From NCBI GenBank assembly GCA_902729315.2, contig LR746269.1, positions 8,344,231 to 8,408,230 of the forward strand: 64,000 bases of DNA, given 5' to 3'. Source of the DNA: Spirodela intermedia (taxonomy: Eukaryota > Streptophyta > Magnoliopsida > Alismatales > Araceae). Shown here piece by piece: positions 38,682 to 50,229 of the stretch (position 1 is the stretch's first letter; each line of letters starts with the position of its first letter). The notes under the pieces were generated by a model, which worked only from the letters and a program-made list of their open reading frames with translations, was not told the DNA's origin and did not search any database. The position numbers were made by a program, and so were the translations under genes.

Positions 38682-39104
38682 TCCGGCCTCCACACTGAGC
38701 ACACACCGGCACTCCCTCTCCGTTCCCAGTCGATCCCACGTACGACCATGCTGGACAGTCCGTTCGGGCCAATCATGGCGATAAGGTGCTGCGGCTTCTC
38801 CGATGAGTACGTGGCAATTACGATGACACGTGGCAACCCTTGTACACCAAACCCCAGAGATTCCTTGCTTTTTTCGTCTCGGCCTAGAATCAAGCCTGGA
38901 GAGAGGTAGAGGAGGAGATACACTACGATTGGATGGAGTATGCCACGTGGACAGTGACGTATGCACAAGGCTCCCCCTCATTGGTAGAAGGAGGGGCACG
39001 TAAGCTGGAGCTGGCGTTTGCGGCAGCTATTTGCATAAGCCGGCATTCTAAACCCTCAAACCTCCCCACTCCCCTCTTCTTCGTTCCGGCGACCACTTGC
39101 AGGG
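38682..39104. promoter_or_regulatory. Divergent promoter between SDH-like and coiled-coil genes
   Basis: Only 423 bp separate the ATG at 38681 (-) and the ATG at 39105 (+). The interval holds both 5' leaders, so the core promoters must be close or overlapping. It contains several ACGTGG cores (for example near 38810, 38828 and 38944), the G-box/ABRE-type motif. No strong TATA box is evident. Confidence 0.6.
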
Positions 39105-40758
39105 ATGGCGGACGTTGCGGCCGGCGACCTGGATGAGACGCTGAAGGCTTTCTCGCAGAGGGCGGCGGAAGCTGAGGTCCGTTAGCGCTCCCTTCCTTTC
39201 CCCTCACCTCCCCCCTTCCTCTGTTGTGCTTCTTTCCTCCCCACGACGGAAAAGAGTCAGCGAGGAAGGCGATTGTTCTGTGTGGCCTGTTGAAGGTGCT
39301 GCTGGGGATGCCATGGTGACCGTCATCTCTGCGCTCTCGGGAGAGAAGAACTCGCAGGCCAGATGATCACCTGCAACGAGACGAGGCCAGGTTTCCTGGA
39401 TAGGAAGGAAATACGTGAATGGATGAAATTTCTTGGGATGAATGACTCACAACAATGGGTTTTATTTGAAGAAGCATATGCCTCATAAGCCCTTCGTAGT
39501 CGGCGATTTATAGGGAGAACCGTGAAACCATTAGTCCGTTGACCACTTTTCAGAGGTCCCTAAACCCTCATTTTAGAGAAAGTAGCAATTTGGCACCTTG
39601 GTGGAAGTGTCTTCACAGGGAAGACAAAAGTTCCAGGGAACCAAAGCTATTTAGATTAAGAAATAAAATAATTTTTGGTAGAATAGTGTGCTGTATGATC
39701 CAAACGTATGGAATCTGTGATTCTATGTCCTCTTGAGCAAGGGGGCGAGGGTCTAATTTTCTTAACAGAGAACAAGCTTATTTCTTGATCTTTAGGCTGG
39801 AATCTTAGAAGGGTTCTGACGGTGGAATCCTCTCTTGAAATTCCCTTTTTGTTTCATGAATCGCAAAATCTTCATATAAAAATTGTAATTTTTTTTTTCT
39901 GATCCAGTTGTTTTCTCTTCAAATTCTCTTCAAATTCTTCAAGTAGTATCGCTTGCTGCATAAGAGAGTGGATGACTAGAAGACAAGCAGCCGCCATATG
40001 CTCTGATCATTAGCTACACCCTGATTTCCGCAGGATATTTCTCTTCAACTATACTTATGAGGGTCTGCTATAGTTTGATCGACAGTTTTCTAGTTATGGG
40101 TGCAGCTTTCTCAATGATGGGTCAAAATGTTGTATCTTCGACAAAATCAGACCTTATGGTTTCAGCCTTTGTCAACGAGATTTAGAAAAGCCGTAGAAAT
40201 GTAAGGAAAACAATCAAAAGCATTGTTCGAAGGCTGGGCCACGTCAATCATTCCCCTAGTGAACACCATCCATCCTTTATATCTCCCTCTCATCGCTTCT
40301 ATCCCACATCAGCCCGCTGACTTTCCCCCTTTTGGAACTGAAGGAGCGTCTTGCTCGGCTGGAGGCAGTGGTTTCGAGTAAGAGCTTTCCCCCCCCCATT
40401 TTTATCCAAGTTATATAGTTCATAGAACCGTCATCTTATAGATTCCACCTTATCTTGTGTAGGTGATCGTACTGCCAGTGAGAAGGAACTGTCCAGTTTG
40501 GTCAAAGACTTCCACTCGAAAGTAGAGATTGCTCAACAGGAGCTTGCGGCTGAGAGAGAGAAGGTTGGCTCTTCAGTTCAATACTGCATTTTCTTTGGCC
40601 GCTACCTTAATTCATGGAGCCCATCTGAATCCCTTGTGGGTATGGTTTAGGCGTCAAAGGAAATTGAGAAATTGACATCAGAGAATGCCAAGCTTCAGTA
40701 CAGGATAGCCCACCTTGTGCGAGCTCTCCAGGAGGCAGATTCAAAGCTGGGATCTTAG
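39105..40758 (+). CDS. Small coiled-coil protein of unknown function (104 aa)
   Basis: Four exons, 39105-39176, 40344-40377 (only 34 nt), 40463-40563 and 40651-40758, join in phase to 105 codons. The protein begins MADVAAGDLDETLKAFSQR. The rest has heptad-like spacing of Leu/Ile/Val with many Glu, Lys and Gln (LARLEAVVS, ELSSLVKDFHSKVEIAQQEL, then EIEKLTSENAKLQYRIAHLV and RALQEADSKLGS), so nearly the whole chain should be an alpha-helical coiled coil. No signal peptide, membrane segment or catalytic motif. I recognise the general look of small conserved plant coiled-coil proteins but cannot name a function. Exon 2 depends on an acceptor at CTGAAG|GAG behind a good pyrimidine tract; phases close only with it. 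Transcribed away from the SDH-like gene. Confidence 0.75.
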
Positions 40759-41826
40759 TCAAAGCTGTAGATTTGGTTGAACAGAGTTAGCTGCTGCTGC
40801 TAGATACTTTTGATTTCTGCCGGCTATATTTAGAGCATTCTGATCTACGATTCAGTTATTCTGCTTCTTTCTTCAGCGTTGACTGCTATCGGAAGACAAA
40901 AATGGCCATTGTGGGTTTTCTTCTGCTTCAAAAAGGCTCATTTATGTATTTACTATAAAAGGGTTGGGCCCATAGGAAGCCTGGGTAAAAATAGAAGTGG
41001 AGAGTCCTCTTCATCTCACTTACAGTGTTCTTGCGAACAGGGGAGCTTGTTTGGAATGAAGGAATCCTCCGCAAATCATGGAATGGATATCCTACTCTTC
41101 ATCTTCATTTTAGGTGATCAAGCTAGCGTATTTTCTTTTTCGGGTATGCGTCTTTTCTATATGTGAGATAAATTATGTGGACCCACGAGTTGACTATATA
41201 GTAATTGGTTTGACTCCGTTTGACTTGACTTATATATGAGTAGAGGTTGGCCTGAATTCTTTAATCAATTTTTTTTGGGTGTATCTTTTTCTTCTAAACT
41301 TAATTTATAACCCTTTTTATTAAATCTAAAAAATATATATAATCTTGAAATGGTGATTCTTGATCAAGGTTTAAATTTTTTACCAACATAATATAATATT
41401 TGATTTAACCCATCACGATTCATAGTGAGATCGGAGTGCTTCTCAACCTTTTTTTCAGAGTATTAATTAGGTAACATAGAATAATAAATTTTGAAATAAT
41501 CTGAAAATTGGTGTCTATAAGAAGCTTTATGGATTTAATTAATATAATTTATTAAGAAGAAAATAAAGAATATATAAGCCCATTGTGGGTATTCTTCAAT
41601 GTAGACAGGCCTGAGATTTGTGAGAGAAAAATGATAAAATGTCAGTGATATGGGTCCGGTCCATCCCGCTTCATGTTGGAAACGGCCGGACCGGGTCGGA
41701 CCGGGCGGGACCGGGCGTATGTAATGAGGCTGTCAGTCTCAGTCGCGTCTCGCGGCCGAAGCGGAGAGAGGGAGTCCGAAGGTTGGCGAAGCGAGGGCGA
41801 AGAGGAGAGGGGACGGGCGGGGGAAG
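40759..41826. other. Intergenic, 3' flank of the coiled-coil gene and upstream region of the next gene
   Basis: The first part is the likely 3' UTR of the coiled-coil gene; 41160-41640 is AT-rich with no feature. From about 41640 the sequence turns sharply GC-rich, with repeated GGACCGGGCGGGACCGG words, as the promoter/leader of the gene starting at 41827. The overlapping frames at 41639-42122 are shadows of that GC-rich exon. Confidence 0.5.
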
Positions 41827-44800
41827 ATGTCTCTGGTGGATTACGAGTCCTCTTCCTCCGACGAGGAGAACGAGGACGGCGAAGCCGCTGGACGCCTCTC
41901 GGAAGAGACACCGCCGCCGCAGCCGCCGCCAGCGGAGGGCACTGCTGTGGCGAAGCCCCTGCCGAGGGCCGGACCTCCACGACCTACGGCGGCCCCGCAG
42001 GAGCCACCGCCGCCGGGACCCGATCTCCCAAAGAGGCGAGTGCCCCTATCGTGTTGTCTGAGCGCCAGTCATGCATCGAGGCCCTCGTATGGTTCAGTGC
42101 CGTTACCGATCGGTACCCTTGAAAGATATGGAGGGTTTGGTTGGAATAATGCTTTAATTTGTAATTCTAGCTCTAAATTTGTTCCAAATGGGGTAGATTT
42201 TAATGCCGCGCTAGGTAACGAAATGGGGGAGACTTTACGTGGAAGGAATTCAGAACCAGGAAGAGACGAAGATTTTTGGCTACTTCGGGGGAGCCAAGCC
42301 TCCTCAAGTTTATAGAGAGAGCATTAAACTTCCCCTTCTTCTTTCTTCCTCCACCCCGTTTCATGTGCAGTTCTTCCAGAATACGTCAACTGGACATCCA
42401 CATACTCCAGCTCTGCATGACTCCAGAAGGACTCTCAACATGCGAAAATTTGAATTAATTTTAGCTGGCACTGCACCGTAATTTCTTTGCTTAGGCTTTA
42501 ATATTCCCAATACTTGTGCAGCGTATGATAGGATCCGTGCATGTTTGATCCTGAACTGACTCATTGAAGCTATGTGCATTATTCTCCTCATCCTCAGAAA
42601 CCCCCTTTCCCAGTGAGTGCTTGTAATTTTGCATTGTCAGCCTCATTATTCCTAGCTTGGTTCTTCTTCTAGATAATTCGATCCATTATTCACGTGTTAT
42701 AAAGTGGCTTCAGTTCAAGCTTCAATATCCCATGATCAGCAACGAGTGCTGTCGAGGTCAAACTTTGTCTGAAAAGTTCATGTGGAATGAAGCAGCCCTC
42801 TGTGGCTATTGATTGTTAAAATGTTCTATATGATAAGCCAGCGTGCTTGGTCAGTTGTAACTTGGGTAGTCAAAATGGTTGGCATTAGGTTGGATAGTAA
42901 CCCATGAAGATCATCTATGTTAGGGCTCTTGTTCAAGTGGCTTTCCAAAGAATTCTGTTTCGGTATTTACAATGGCAGAGGTTGTCCGCATTAGTACTAG
43001 GGCTGTTGAGCTATTGCATGACTTCATCGTAGAGGTGGTGATTTTCCAGAAATAGCTGAGGTGGGTTCTGTTTGGTCATTGCAGAACAGCCGACTCTTGT
43101 AGCAAATTGAAATGCAGCAGATAAGGAAAACGAGAACAATTTGAGGACGGCGGACCTCAGAGTGGGAGTGGAAAATTTTAGCAACGTAGATGGAGCCAAG
43201 CATTGCAATACAGTCGGATTTTTTGTTTAAAATGATGGAAATTGTGGATTAAAACGTTTGATCCTACATTTTGTAAAAAAGTCAATGAATTCTAATGATT
43301 TCAGCTACCATGGGTGATGTATTTAAAATTTCCACCTCAGTATCAGAGCAGTGACCATTTTTGTAATGAAGAGTTCAACTTTCTCTTTTTTAGTTTATTC
43401 TAACTATATACCTCATGGCCATGAATAACTGGGGATTTATCAACTGTGCCAATTAGTTTTATTCAAGATTTTTTGTCATCTTTAAATAGATGTCTTTGTC
43501 TATGTGTGTGTTAAATGGCAAAAGACATCGAAATGTTTCTTATTATTATTGTTGGCATGGATGTATGGATTATTATTATTTTTACCAATATTTGTAAAGT
43601 GGATGAATCTTCCTTGTCTACGCTCAATAAAAATTCGTCTAAACCATGAAGGTGCTTCCTGAAGTAAGAAAAAAAAGAAAAAAAGAAGCTCTAGAATGAT
43701 TCAAACAAGCGTACACAACATGAGACCAAATATTCCTTCACAGATGATTGCTTGCGATGAAGGATTCAAGAGAATTTCCATTGCAAACTTCCTAGCAAAT
43801 AAGTTCACGGTTCTTGAAATGGTAAGACTACTTTAATGCCAAATCATGCCCCTCTTTCAAAAATAGAACGGATCCCTACCACCCCCCACCCCCCGGCACA
43901 CAGAGTCACACACCCACACGAGGGAAAGATGGCTGGGAGCATCATGTGTGTGTGCAAATTTCATTGGAATTTCTTTTGCAGCACATTTTTGGTGTGAATA
44001 GCTGCTGTTATGTTTTCCTTTTTTCAATCCCCTTCATTACTGCAACTCAATAGTCGTCATAGAAGAAACAAGTTAGAATGTCAAAGCCCGTCTTATAAGT
44101 GCTTATTGTTCCTTCTTTTCTAATTGCATGAAATAGTATATGGCTTGTTCCCGCTCTCATCTTTTTCTTCCTCTTTTTCCTTAACAATCTTGCAGAAGTC
44201 CTGTATCCTCAACATATGTACAATCAGGAATTACTTCCGACGTTCCATCTGCATCCGTTGCACTCCCAGATGCCTCACTCCTGTTTTCGTCCCCTTCTTT
44301 CTTCAACAATCAAGCTAATGTCAGTGATCACTCCTCAAGAGTTGCTGCTGCTATGGCAGAAAATGCATTGCGGAAGAGGGCCTCGAATGGGTCTGTTCCT
44401 CATCGTCAGCAGATTAAGCATCACAAAGGGGTCTCTTCAGTCCCAAATGTAACCTCAGATGCAAAGGGAGTCGAACTAGTTCCTCCTCAACTTCGTGGAA
44501 GGTAATATGATCATTTGTTTTTAATTTGTATACATTTTTTAAGAAGATACCTGCAAAAGCAAGATCTCATTTAGCTGATAAAATTAATCTATTTCTCTGT
44601 ACTTTCGAGCTGGGCAGTGCTTTATCTTCCATGGTGAAACAGGATTTTTGAGTGTAAAATAATCATTCCATTAGTAGTGACAAAATGCTTGCTATTTATA
44701 CCACATTGCATGACTCGGTTAGAAACAGGCTTGCTTCCGTGATCTGACCAGGTTTTTAAATAATCAAGCCTTGACCCACATTGATATGACTGCCTTTAAA

Positions 44801-45509
44801 TGAGGAACTGGAATCTGCAACATTATTTAGTGGAGGATCATGATTGGCGATTACATGAGATTAACATATGATTAAGTGGATTGAATAGTGTAATTATCTG
44901 ATCTTCAGATCTCATCGATTCCATTTACAAAAGTATGATCTGCATGGTTCCCCCCTACATCTTTCCTACTGGATTGACCCAATTGCTTCCATCTTGTCAG
45001 ATATTATTGCCATTTATAAAAGTATGATCTGCATGGTTCCCGCCCTACATCTTGCCTTCTGGATTGACTCAATTGCTTCCATCTTGTCAGACATTATTGA
45101 CATTTATGAAAGTATGATCTACGTGGTTCCGCCGTGATGGATCTTTTCCCCCTCTACATCTTTCCTTCAGGATTGACCCAATTTCTTCCATCTTGTCAGA
45201 CATCTTATTGACTCTGAAGTCCGTCTATGTTCTTAAGAAATTAGTAAAAACAGCAGTGGATTAAATTTCTCTGTTGTCCTTTTTCAGTTTCCTCAAGAGG
45301 GAACGTGACAATTTTCCATTCACTGTCCATTAAATTTGCTTGGATCCTCTCACGCAGAAATAGCAATCCTTGTTCTGCTTTCTTATCTGGTCAACTACAC
45401 TGGTCAGTATGGGATATTTCTTGGCCATCATGTGCTTTTCTTGGAATATTGCAGGAGCAATGTGGTAACTGAAGACATTGGCAAGCTTTTTGTCCACAAG
45501 CGCTCTTGA
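41827..45509 (+). CDS. Conserved plant protein of unknown function (SLVDY...VVTEDIGKLFV type)
   Basis: Three exons, 41827-42035, 44196-44501 and 45455-45509, join in phase to 190 codons (189 aa). The start is MSLVDYESSSSDEENEDG, an acidic Ser-rich head that resembles the N terminus of PRCC-like nuclear proteins. A Pro-rich stretch follows (about 30-68), then VALPDASLLFSSPSF, DHSSRVAAAMAENALRKR, and the C-terminal LVPPQLRGR joined to SNVVTEDIGKLFVHKRS. I recognise this combination from plant proteins annotated only as hypothetical. Low complexity and basic patches suggest a disordered nuclear protein, which is inference. Exon 1 most likely ends at AAG AG|GCGAGT, a GC donor; the alternative TC|GTGTTG farther on keeps phase but has a poor consensus. 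Intron 1 is 2160 bp; intron 2 contains a 90-bp minisatellite. Confidence 0.82.
42036..44195 (+). other. Probable GC-AG intron 1 of the SLVDY gene
   Basis: Donor AGAG|GCGAGT, acceptor CTTGCAG|A. Phase 2 at both sides, giving Arg across the junction followed by SPVSSTYV. No exon-like segment was recognised inside this 2160-bp intron. The open frames at 42239-42591 have no family resemblance. Confidence 0.55.
44922..45213. repeat. Three-copy minisatellite, about 90-bp unit
   Basis: Units start near 44922, 45011 and 45101, each with CATTTAYRAAAGTATGATCT, then GGTTCC, CTACATCTT, GGATTGAC, CAAT and CTTCCATCTTGTCAGA. Copies 1 and 2 are very similar. Copy 3 carries an insertion of about 20 bp after the GGTTCC block. 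It lies wholly inside intron 2 of the SLVDY gene. Confidence 0.9.
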
Positions 45510-45550
45510 ATGCTTCACCAGTGGGTAAGACGACCCAAACAAAAACAAAA

Positions 45551-45576
45551 GAGAGAGAGAGAGAGAGAGAGAGAGA
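45551..45576. repeat. (GA)n microsatellite
   Basis: About 13 GA units, 40 bp after the stop of the SLVDY gene, probably transcribed in its 3' UTR. Confidence 0.9.
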
Positions 45577-45924
45577 TGAACGGTCTTCCTGGTCAACGCT
45601 TTGGTCCATTTTGTCCAATTTCTAGGTATTTATCTCGTAGAGTAACAACTGGGATCCACGCCAGGGCTGTAGATATATACATATATATTTATTTATTTTC
45701 TTTGGTCATCTATTACTTATCTCTTGTCTCTGAGCCAACTCTGTTCTCATCATCCTTGTACAGTCTTGGGATGAGATGAAAGGAGCTCTGAAGCTCTTTC
45801 TACGAGCTACAGCCTTTGGAAGCATCTCTCCGTGATGACCAGCACAAACTGTGCCTCCCTTGCATTTGGGTGAAATTTCCACTGCCAAATCTCCGGATTG
45901 CATGTGTGAGATTTGGAGGTCCCA

Positions 45925-45955
45925 ACTCTCTCTCACTCTCTCTCTCTCTCTCTCT
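45925..45955. repeat. (CT)n microsatellite
   Basis: CT tract with one interruption (TCAC). Together with the GA tract at 45551 it could pair as an inverted repeat with a loop of about 350 nt. Confidence 0.9.
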
Positions 45956-46164
45956 AAAGCATATACTTTTATTTATTAATTCATAAATAAATAAATTAAA
46001 CACGCTGATTATATCAAAATCCTAATAAAAAAGAATATCTTGGATTAGAGAATCAGAACCAACAAGAAAGAAAAACGAAAGCTAAGCCAAAGAGATATTC
46101 AATCAAATAAACAATAAGATGCACAAAGACAAGAGAAAAAATGTTGAAACAATTTACCCAAAAC

Positions 46165-46636
46165 TATATATATATATATGCATTAATACTATGATGGCTT
46201 TATCCCTAACTCACTTTTAATTATTTTCATAACCATCTTAAGGTTTGTTATGATCTAGTACTTTCGTTAGCTTCAGATAAACATACGTAAGCTAACATTG
46301 TTAACTAGAGCGATAACCATAGTACGAAAGGACTTTCAAGTCCTGAGCCAAAACCCTCATTACTCTCCCTGTTTGTGAATATACCCTTTTTTATTGTTGT
46401 AAATATATATATGCATCAATATTATGGCACTTTTATCCCTTACTCACTTTTAATTCTTTTCATAACCATCTTAAGGTTTGCTATATTTAGTCCATTCGTT
46501 AGTCGTTGATGGGCATACGTAAGCTAACATTGTTAACTATAGCGATACCCATAATACAAAAGGACCTTTCAATCTTCAGCTAAAACCCTCATTACTCTCC
46601 CTCTTTGTGAATATACCCTTTTTCTATGGTTGTAAA
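46165..46636. repeat. Tandem duplication, about 233-bp period
   Basis: Copy 1 (about 46165-46402) and copy 2 (about 46403-46636) share, in order, TATATATATGCAT, CTCACTTTTAATT, CATAACCATCTTAAGG, CATACGTAAGCTAACATTG, TTAACTA-AGCGATA, AAAACCCTCATTACTCTCCC and GTGAATATACCC. They differ by scattered substitutions and small indels, perhaps one site in ten. No coding potential and no matching copy elsewhere in the window. Confidence 0.88.
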
Positions 46637-47279
46637 ATTCTGTCAACACCATATTCACCCTTGTTATTTGTCCCATTTATTAGTTTTGGTCGGTCATAAT
46701 TTTCAGCATATTTTCTGCCCCATTCAAACAACATTTTAATTACTCAATAATAAAAAAATACATAATAGCTAACTTACGCAAACGTCTTTTGAGAAGTAAC
46801 TCATCATAATATAATGAAATATTTTATTTAAAAAATTAAATGATATACTAAGTATATCCACTTGGTTATGTTTTTATCGAATAAAATTAAATTCCTATTT
46901 AGTAATTGGACGAGATACTCCAGAGCTTGTTGATCTCTGGTATTTCTCATTTTCCCCCCTCAGAAACATTTTATCTTGGAGAAAACCCCGCAGCTTTTCC
47001 TTTCCAAGTAGGAGAAGAACTCCCCTCGAGCACGCGCCATCAGGAGGGTCAGGAATAAAATTTAATATTTATTAACTACACAGTGGCCTTCCGATTTTAA
47101 AATAATAATAATATTTTATAGTGAGGCTATTTAATGTGGGAAAATAATAAAAATCCTGTATTTATTGAGGTGCGTTGCCGGGCTATTTTACGGAAAAAGT
47201 AAACCAAGCGCACGCTAAAACAAGGTTCTTTCTCTTCTTCACCGGCGTCGCTACGCGTTAGAGCTTTCAACTGGGGGCG

Positions 47280-49646
47280 ATGGGGACGACGTCGCGCCTG
47301 CTGCTGCGGAGAAGCTCGAGAATGCTCGCTAATCGGGACGGAGGCCTGCTACGCGCTCTCCGGTCGGAGCTGGAACACGAGCTGTCCTCCAACCCGCCGA
47401 GATCCGGACCGGTGAGCAGGTCACAGGGACTTTTTTTCTTCCCGCATGGTTGATCGATGATCCTCATTTGTGTGGAAGTGGAGGTTAGGCCTGTGTGTAC
47501 CGGGGAAATAAAACCTCGATGGATGGCGGAGGAAACTTCGTTACTGATTTTTATTTTTTTTTCTGTTTTTCCTGCTTACAGTGGATAAAATCTTCATTTG
47601 TTTGGGAGAGGTGAAAGGTTCCCAATTTTTTCGGTGGCGACTGTCGTGACTCATTCTTTGATCGATAAGGGAAAAGAAGAATTCACATCTCCTGGAAATG
47701 TCAGTTGCCGACGCAGTGATTTAGAGCTTCTCATTCCTTGCTTGAATCGAGATCTTCTGTTCGCAAAATATCACCCGTAAATTTCACTTTGATCTAGTTT
47801 CCTTTTCTCGTGCCGCTGCATGATTCAGTCTTCTATGGTAACAATCGCTGAGAAAATCTCGCTATGGTCGTGATGCTGATAAAAATAAGAACATCGACTT
47901 GTTATGGGCGTCCTTAATTTGTCAACATCGTGGAAAATTTTATTACTAGCAACTGATCATGAATCTCTCTATGTTTATATGAATGGTAGGCTCCTTGGGA
48001 ATGTAGTGGTGATGATTTACTCTGCGGTTTCAGCGTGATGGCAAGGTGGGGAACTTTGCCGTGGATTGGGATGATGCTAAAACCCAAGACTTGGTTCTGA
48101 GAAGGAGATTCGACTCTGGAGAGGAGATTGCATTGTCCGCTCTCTTGGGACCTTTAATATACGAGGGAAAGGATCCACTGCCACGCCATGCCTTGATGAA
48201 GGTGTTTGTGAAGAAACCTGAACCAGAGCCCATCTTGCAGTTTGACTGTACAGTTTTCCACCAAGATCAAGAGGAAGACTCCGAGTTTGTCATCGAAAAT
48301 GTCAAGTATCTTGCTTCCGCTGACCCATCTAGGTCATCAAGATATAGGGGCCCCAGCTTCAGGTGGATTTTTTTTTTTGACGTATTTTTTATGTAATTCT
48401 CCTCTTCAACCCCTTTTTTGTGAACTATTTATTGATTCTTGTATTCGGGGTTTTGACGCGTGGAAAATTTCTCCCCTCATTGTTTGCATCATAAACTTGA
48501 TCAGATTGGTTACTTGAGAGAGCATTTGAACTTTCCATGACATAAAATCATCAAATGGCAGAGATAACTTGGCTTCTTCCGATTCGTATCAGCACTACAT
48601 CCACTATATTTTGTGCCATCCATCTTTTTTCAAGCTAGATAATAAGGGGACAAGATGCCAATGCCAAAAATTGATGAAAACATTATGGTTCAGCAGGCCG
48701 ATTCTTGGAGATGCCTACTAGATGATTCCGATTAAGCCATTTCTTTGATTGAGGACTGCATTATTGCCCTGGTTTTCATATCACACCTCGTTATTTTTCT
48801 TTCAGTTAAAGCATTTTCATTCACGTAATACTTTAGGCAACTTCTCATATTCAAGCTGAACTTAAACTTTAAGTTACAGCTTAAGTAATTGCATATCCTC
48901 AGTTTTATTATTTTTCCTCATTGGTAAGGGATTCTGAAAGTTCATGAATTTGCAGTATATCAACCCACATTTATAAAATGAAATGCACATGGAGCCTTTT
49001 TTTAACATCGCAGAGTATTTGTTCCAGATGTCGTTCAGTCTGTTTCCATGCCGAAAGTTAGCAAGATTATCATCATCATCATCATTGTCAGCATCGTCAA
49101 CATCTACTGCCATGACCACTGATTTGTGCCAGGAAACTTTGACTCTGAACCATCAGGCTTTACCTTCTCATTGCACATTTTTTCTCTAATATTTAGTTTC
49201 ATAGGTTTTCTCTAATATTTAATCTGTCTTCATCTTCCCCTTTTCTGGTGTATTTTAGCTCTTCCTTGATCATATACAAACCATATTAAATAACTCTGGT
49301 AGCAGGTCTTCTCAGCGAGACATGATCAGTTTCGATCAAGTTTTTTAAAACTCGACTTTTGTAAAGTCGTATATGTAAGAGGCAAGATCTTGCATTCTTC
49401 AGAATATATATATCTCAATTGTTTCACGTGAGTTGGTTAAAACTTGCATTTACTCTTTTTTCAACTATTTTCCAGATCTACCGTGTACGCCCCACTTAAT
49501 GAGACTTTTCTGAATCTCCTATTTAAAAACCATGTTCTTGCGTTTTTCAAGGTTTTATTTAATTCTTTTCCTGTGAATGAATTAAAATCATTTCCTTCTT
49601 TTTAACAGATTAAAGTCTTTTTCCTATTTTGGAGACTTTATTTGAA

Positions 49647-49677
<31 letters not shown>

Positions 49678-50229
49678 TTTCTGTAAGTCATGCCTCTGTT
49701 TGGGGAGGATTATTTTCAAGATTAGTAAAGCCCTCTTGTGGAAGTAGAAGAGTTTGGTGGGGGGGAGGGGGTTGACTTTTTCTCAGATTAGTGGATCAGT
49801 GAAGGTGCATCTACTAACTAGTTTGCCCTGAAAATTTACATTTTTTTGGAAAAAATCGAGTCTTTATTTAGACTGATAATTTAGAGATATTTAGAACCCT
49901 AATTATCTGTATTTCAGAGTTATTGGGTGGTCCAGAAGGGCCGTGATAATCAGTCTCGAATGGTCCAGATAATTATTATCAGCAAAAGCCGAGCCTTTTT
50001 TAAACAGAAAACTCTTTACGGCATGTTCTTCCTAATTTAGTATATTTTTCTTCATCTTGTCAGCTGCTTGGATCCTGATCTGCAGGATGCCTTCAAAGAC
50101 TACCTTGTGGATAGAGGGGTCAACGCGGAGCTGACCAACTTCCTCCTCCTCCACCTGCGCCAGAAAGAGCAGGATCAGTATCTGAACTGGCTCCACGGGC
50201 TTGAAAATTTCCTAAAAAGTGGCGTTTGA
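47280..50229 (+). CDS. Mitochondrial p32/MAM33-family protein (mitochondrial glycoprotein family)
   Basis: Three exons, 47280-47411, 48034-48362 and 50064-50229, join in phase to 209 codons (208 aa). Residues 1-35 are Arg/Leu-rich without early acidic residues (MGTTSRLLLRRSSRMLANR), a typical mitochondrial presequence. The body has the p32 fold signatures: LRSELEHEL helix, beta-strand segments around VFVKKPEPEPILQFDCTVF, then YRGPSFSCLDPDLQDAFKDY, LVDRGVNAELTNFLLLHL and QKEQDQYLNWLHGLENFL, the amphipathic C-terminal helices. Family members form acidic, doughnut-shaped trimers in the mitochondrial matrix and act in oxidative phosphorylation or matrix protein folding; the exact role here is not determined by sequence. 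Intron 2 is 1.7 kb and contains an (AT)n(T)n tract. The gene ends about 740 bp before NUP93 in the same orientation. Confidence 0.92.
49646..49680. repeat. (AT)n followed by T run
   Basis: About 12 AT units then about 12 T, inside intron 2 of the MAM33-like gene. Confidence 0.85.

Larger units (their letters stand above)
45510..47279. other. Intergenic with microsatellites and a 233-bp duplication
   Basis: Starts with the probable 3' UTR of the SLVDY gene, which includes a (GA)n tract at 45551-45576. A (CT)n tract lies at 45925-45955, then AT-rich DNA, a tandem duplication at 46165-46636, and the upstream region of the MAM33-like gene. Open frames in 45330-46003 are driven by the simple repeats. 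Confidence 0.5.

Noticed and set aside
38439-38999. Longer N terminus for the SDH-like protein starting at 38999
   Set aside because: It is in frame but adds over 100 residues of non-homologous sequence and would overlap the divergent promoter; the internal ATG at 38681 gives a normal transit-peptide start.
41639-42122. Overlapping open frames in the GC-rich start of the SLVDY gene
   Set aside because: GC-rich DNA lacks stops; only the 41827 frame has conserved MSLVDY and correct phase to the next exon.
45330-46003. Several frames with Ser-Leu or Arg-Glu runs
   Set aside because: They are translations of CT/GA microsatellites.
46315-46345. Text similar to the sarcin-ricin loop of large-subunit rRNA (AGTACGAAAGGA)
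   Set aside because: Only about a dozen bases match, with no flanking rRNA sequence; coincidence inside the 233-bp duplication.
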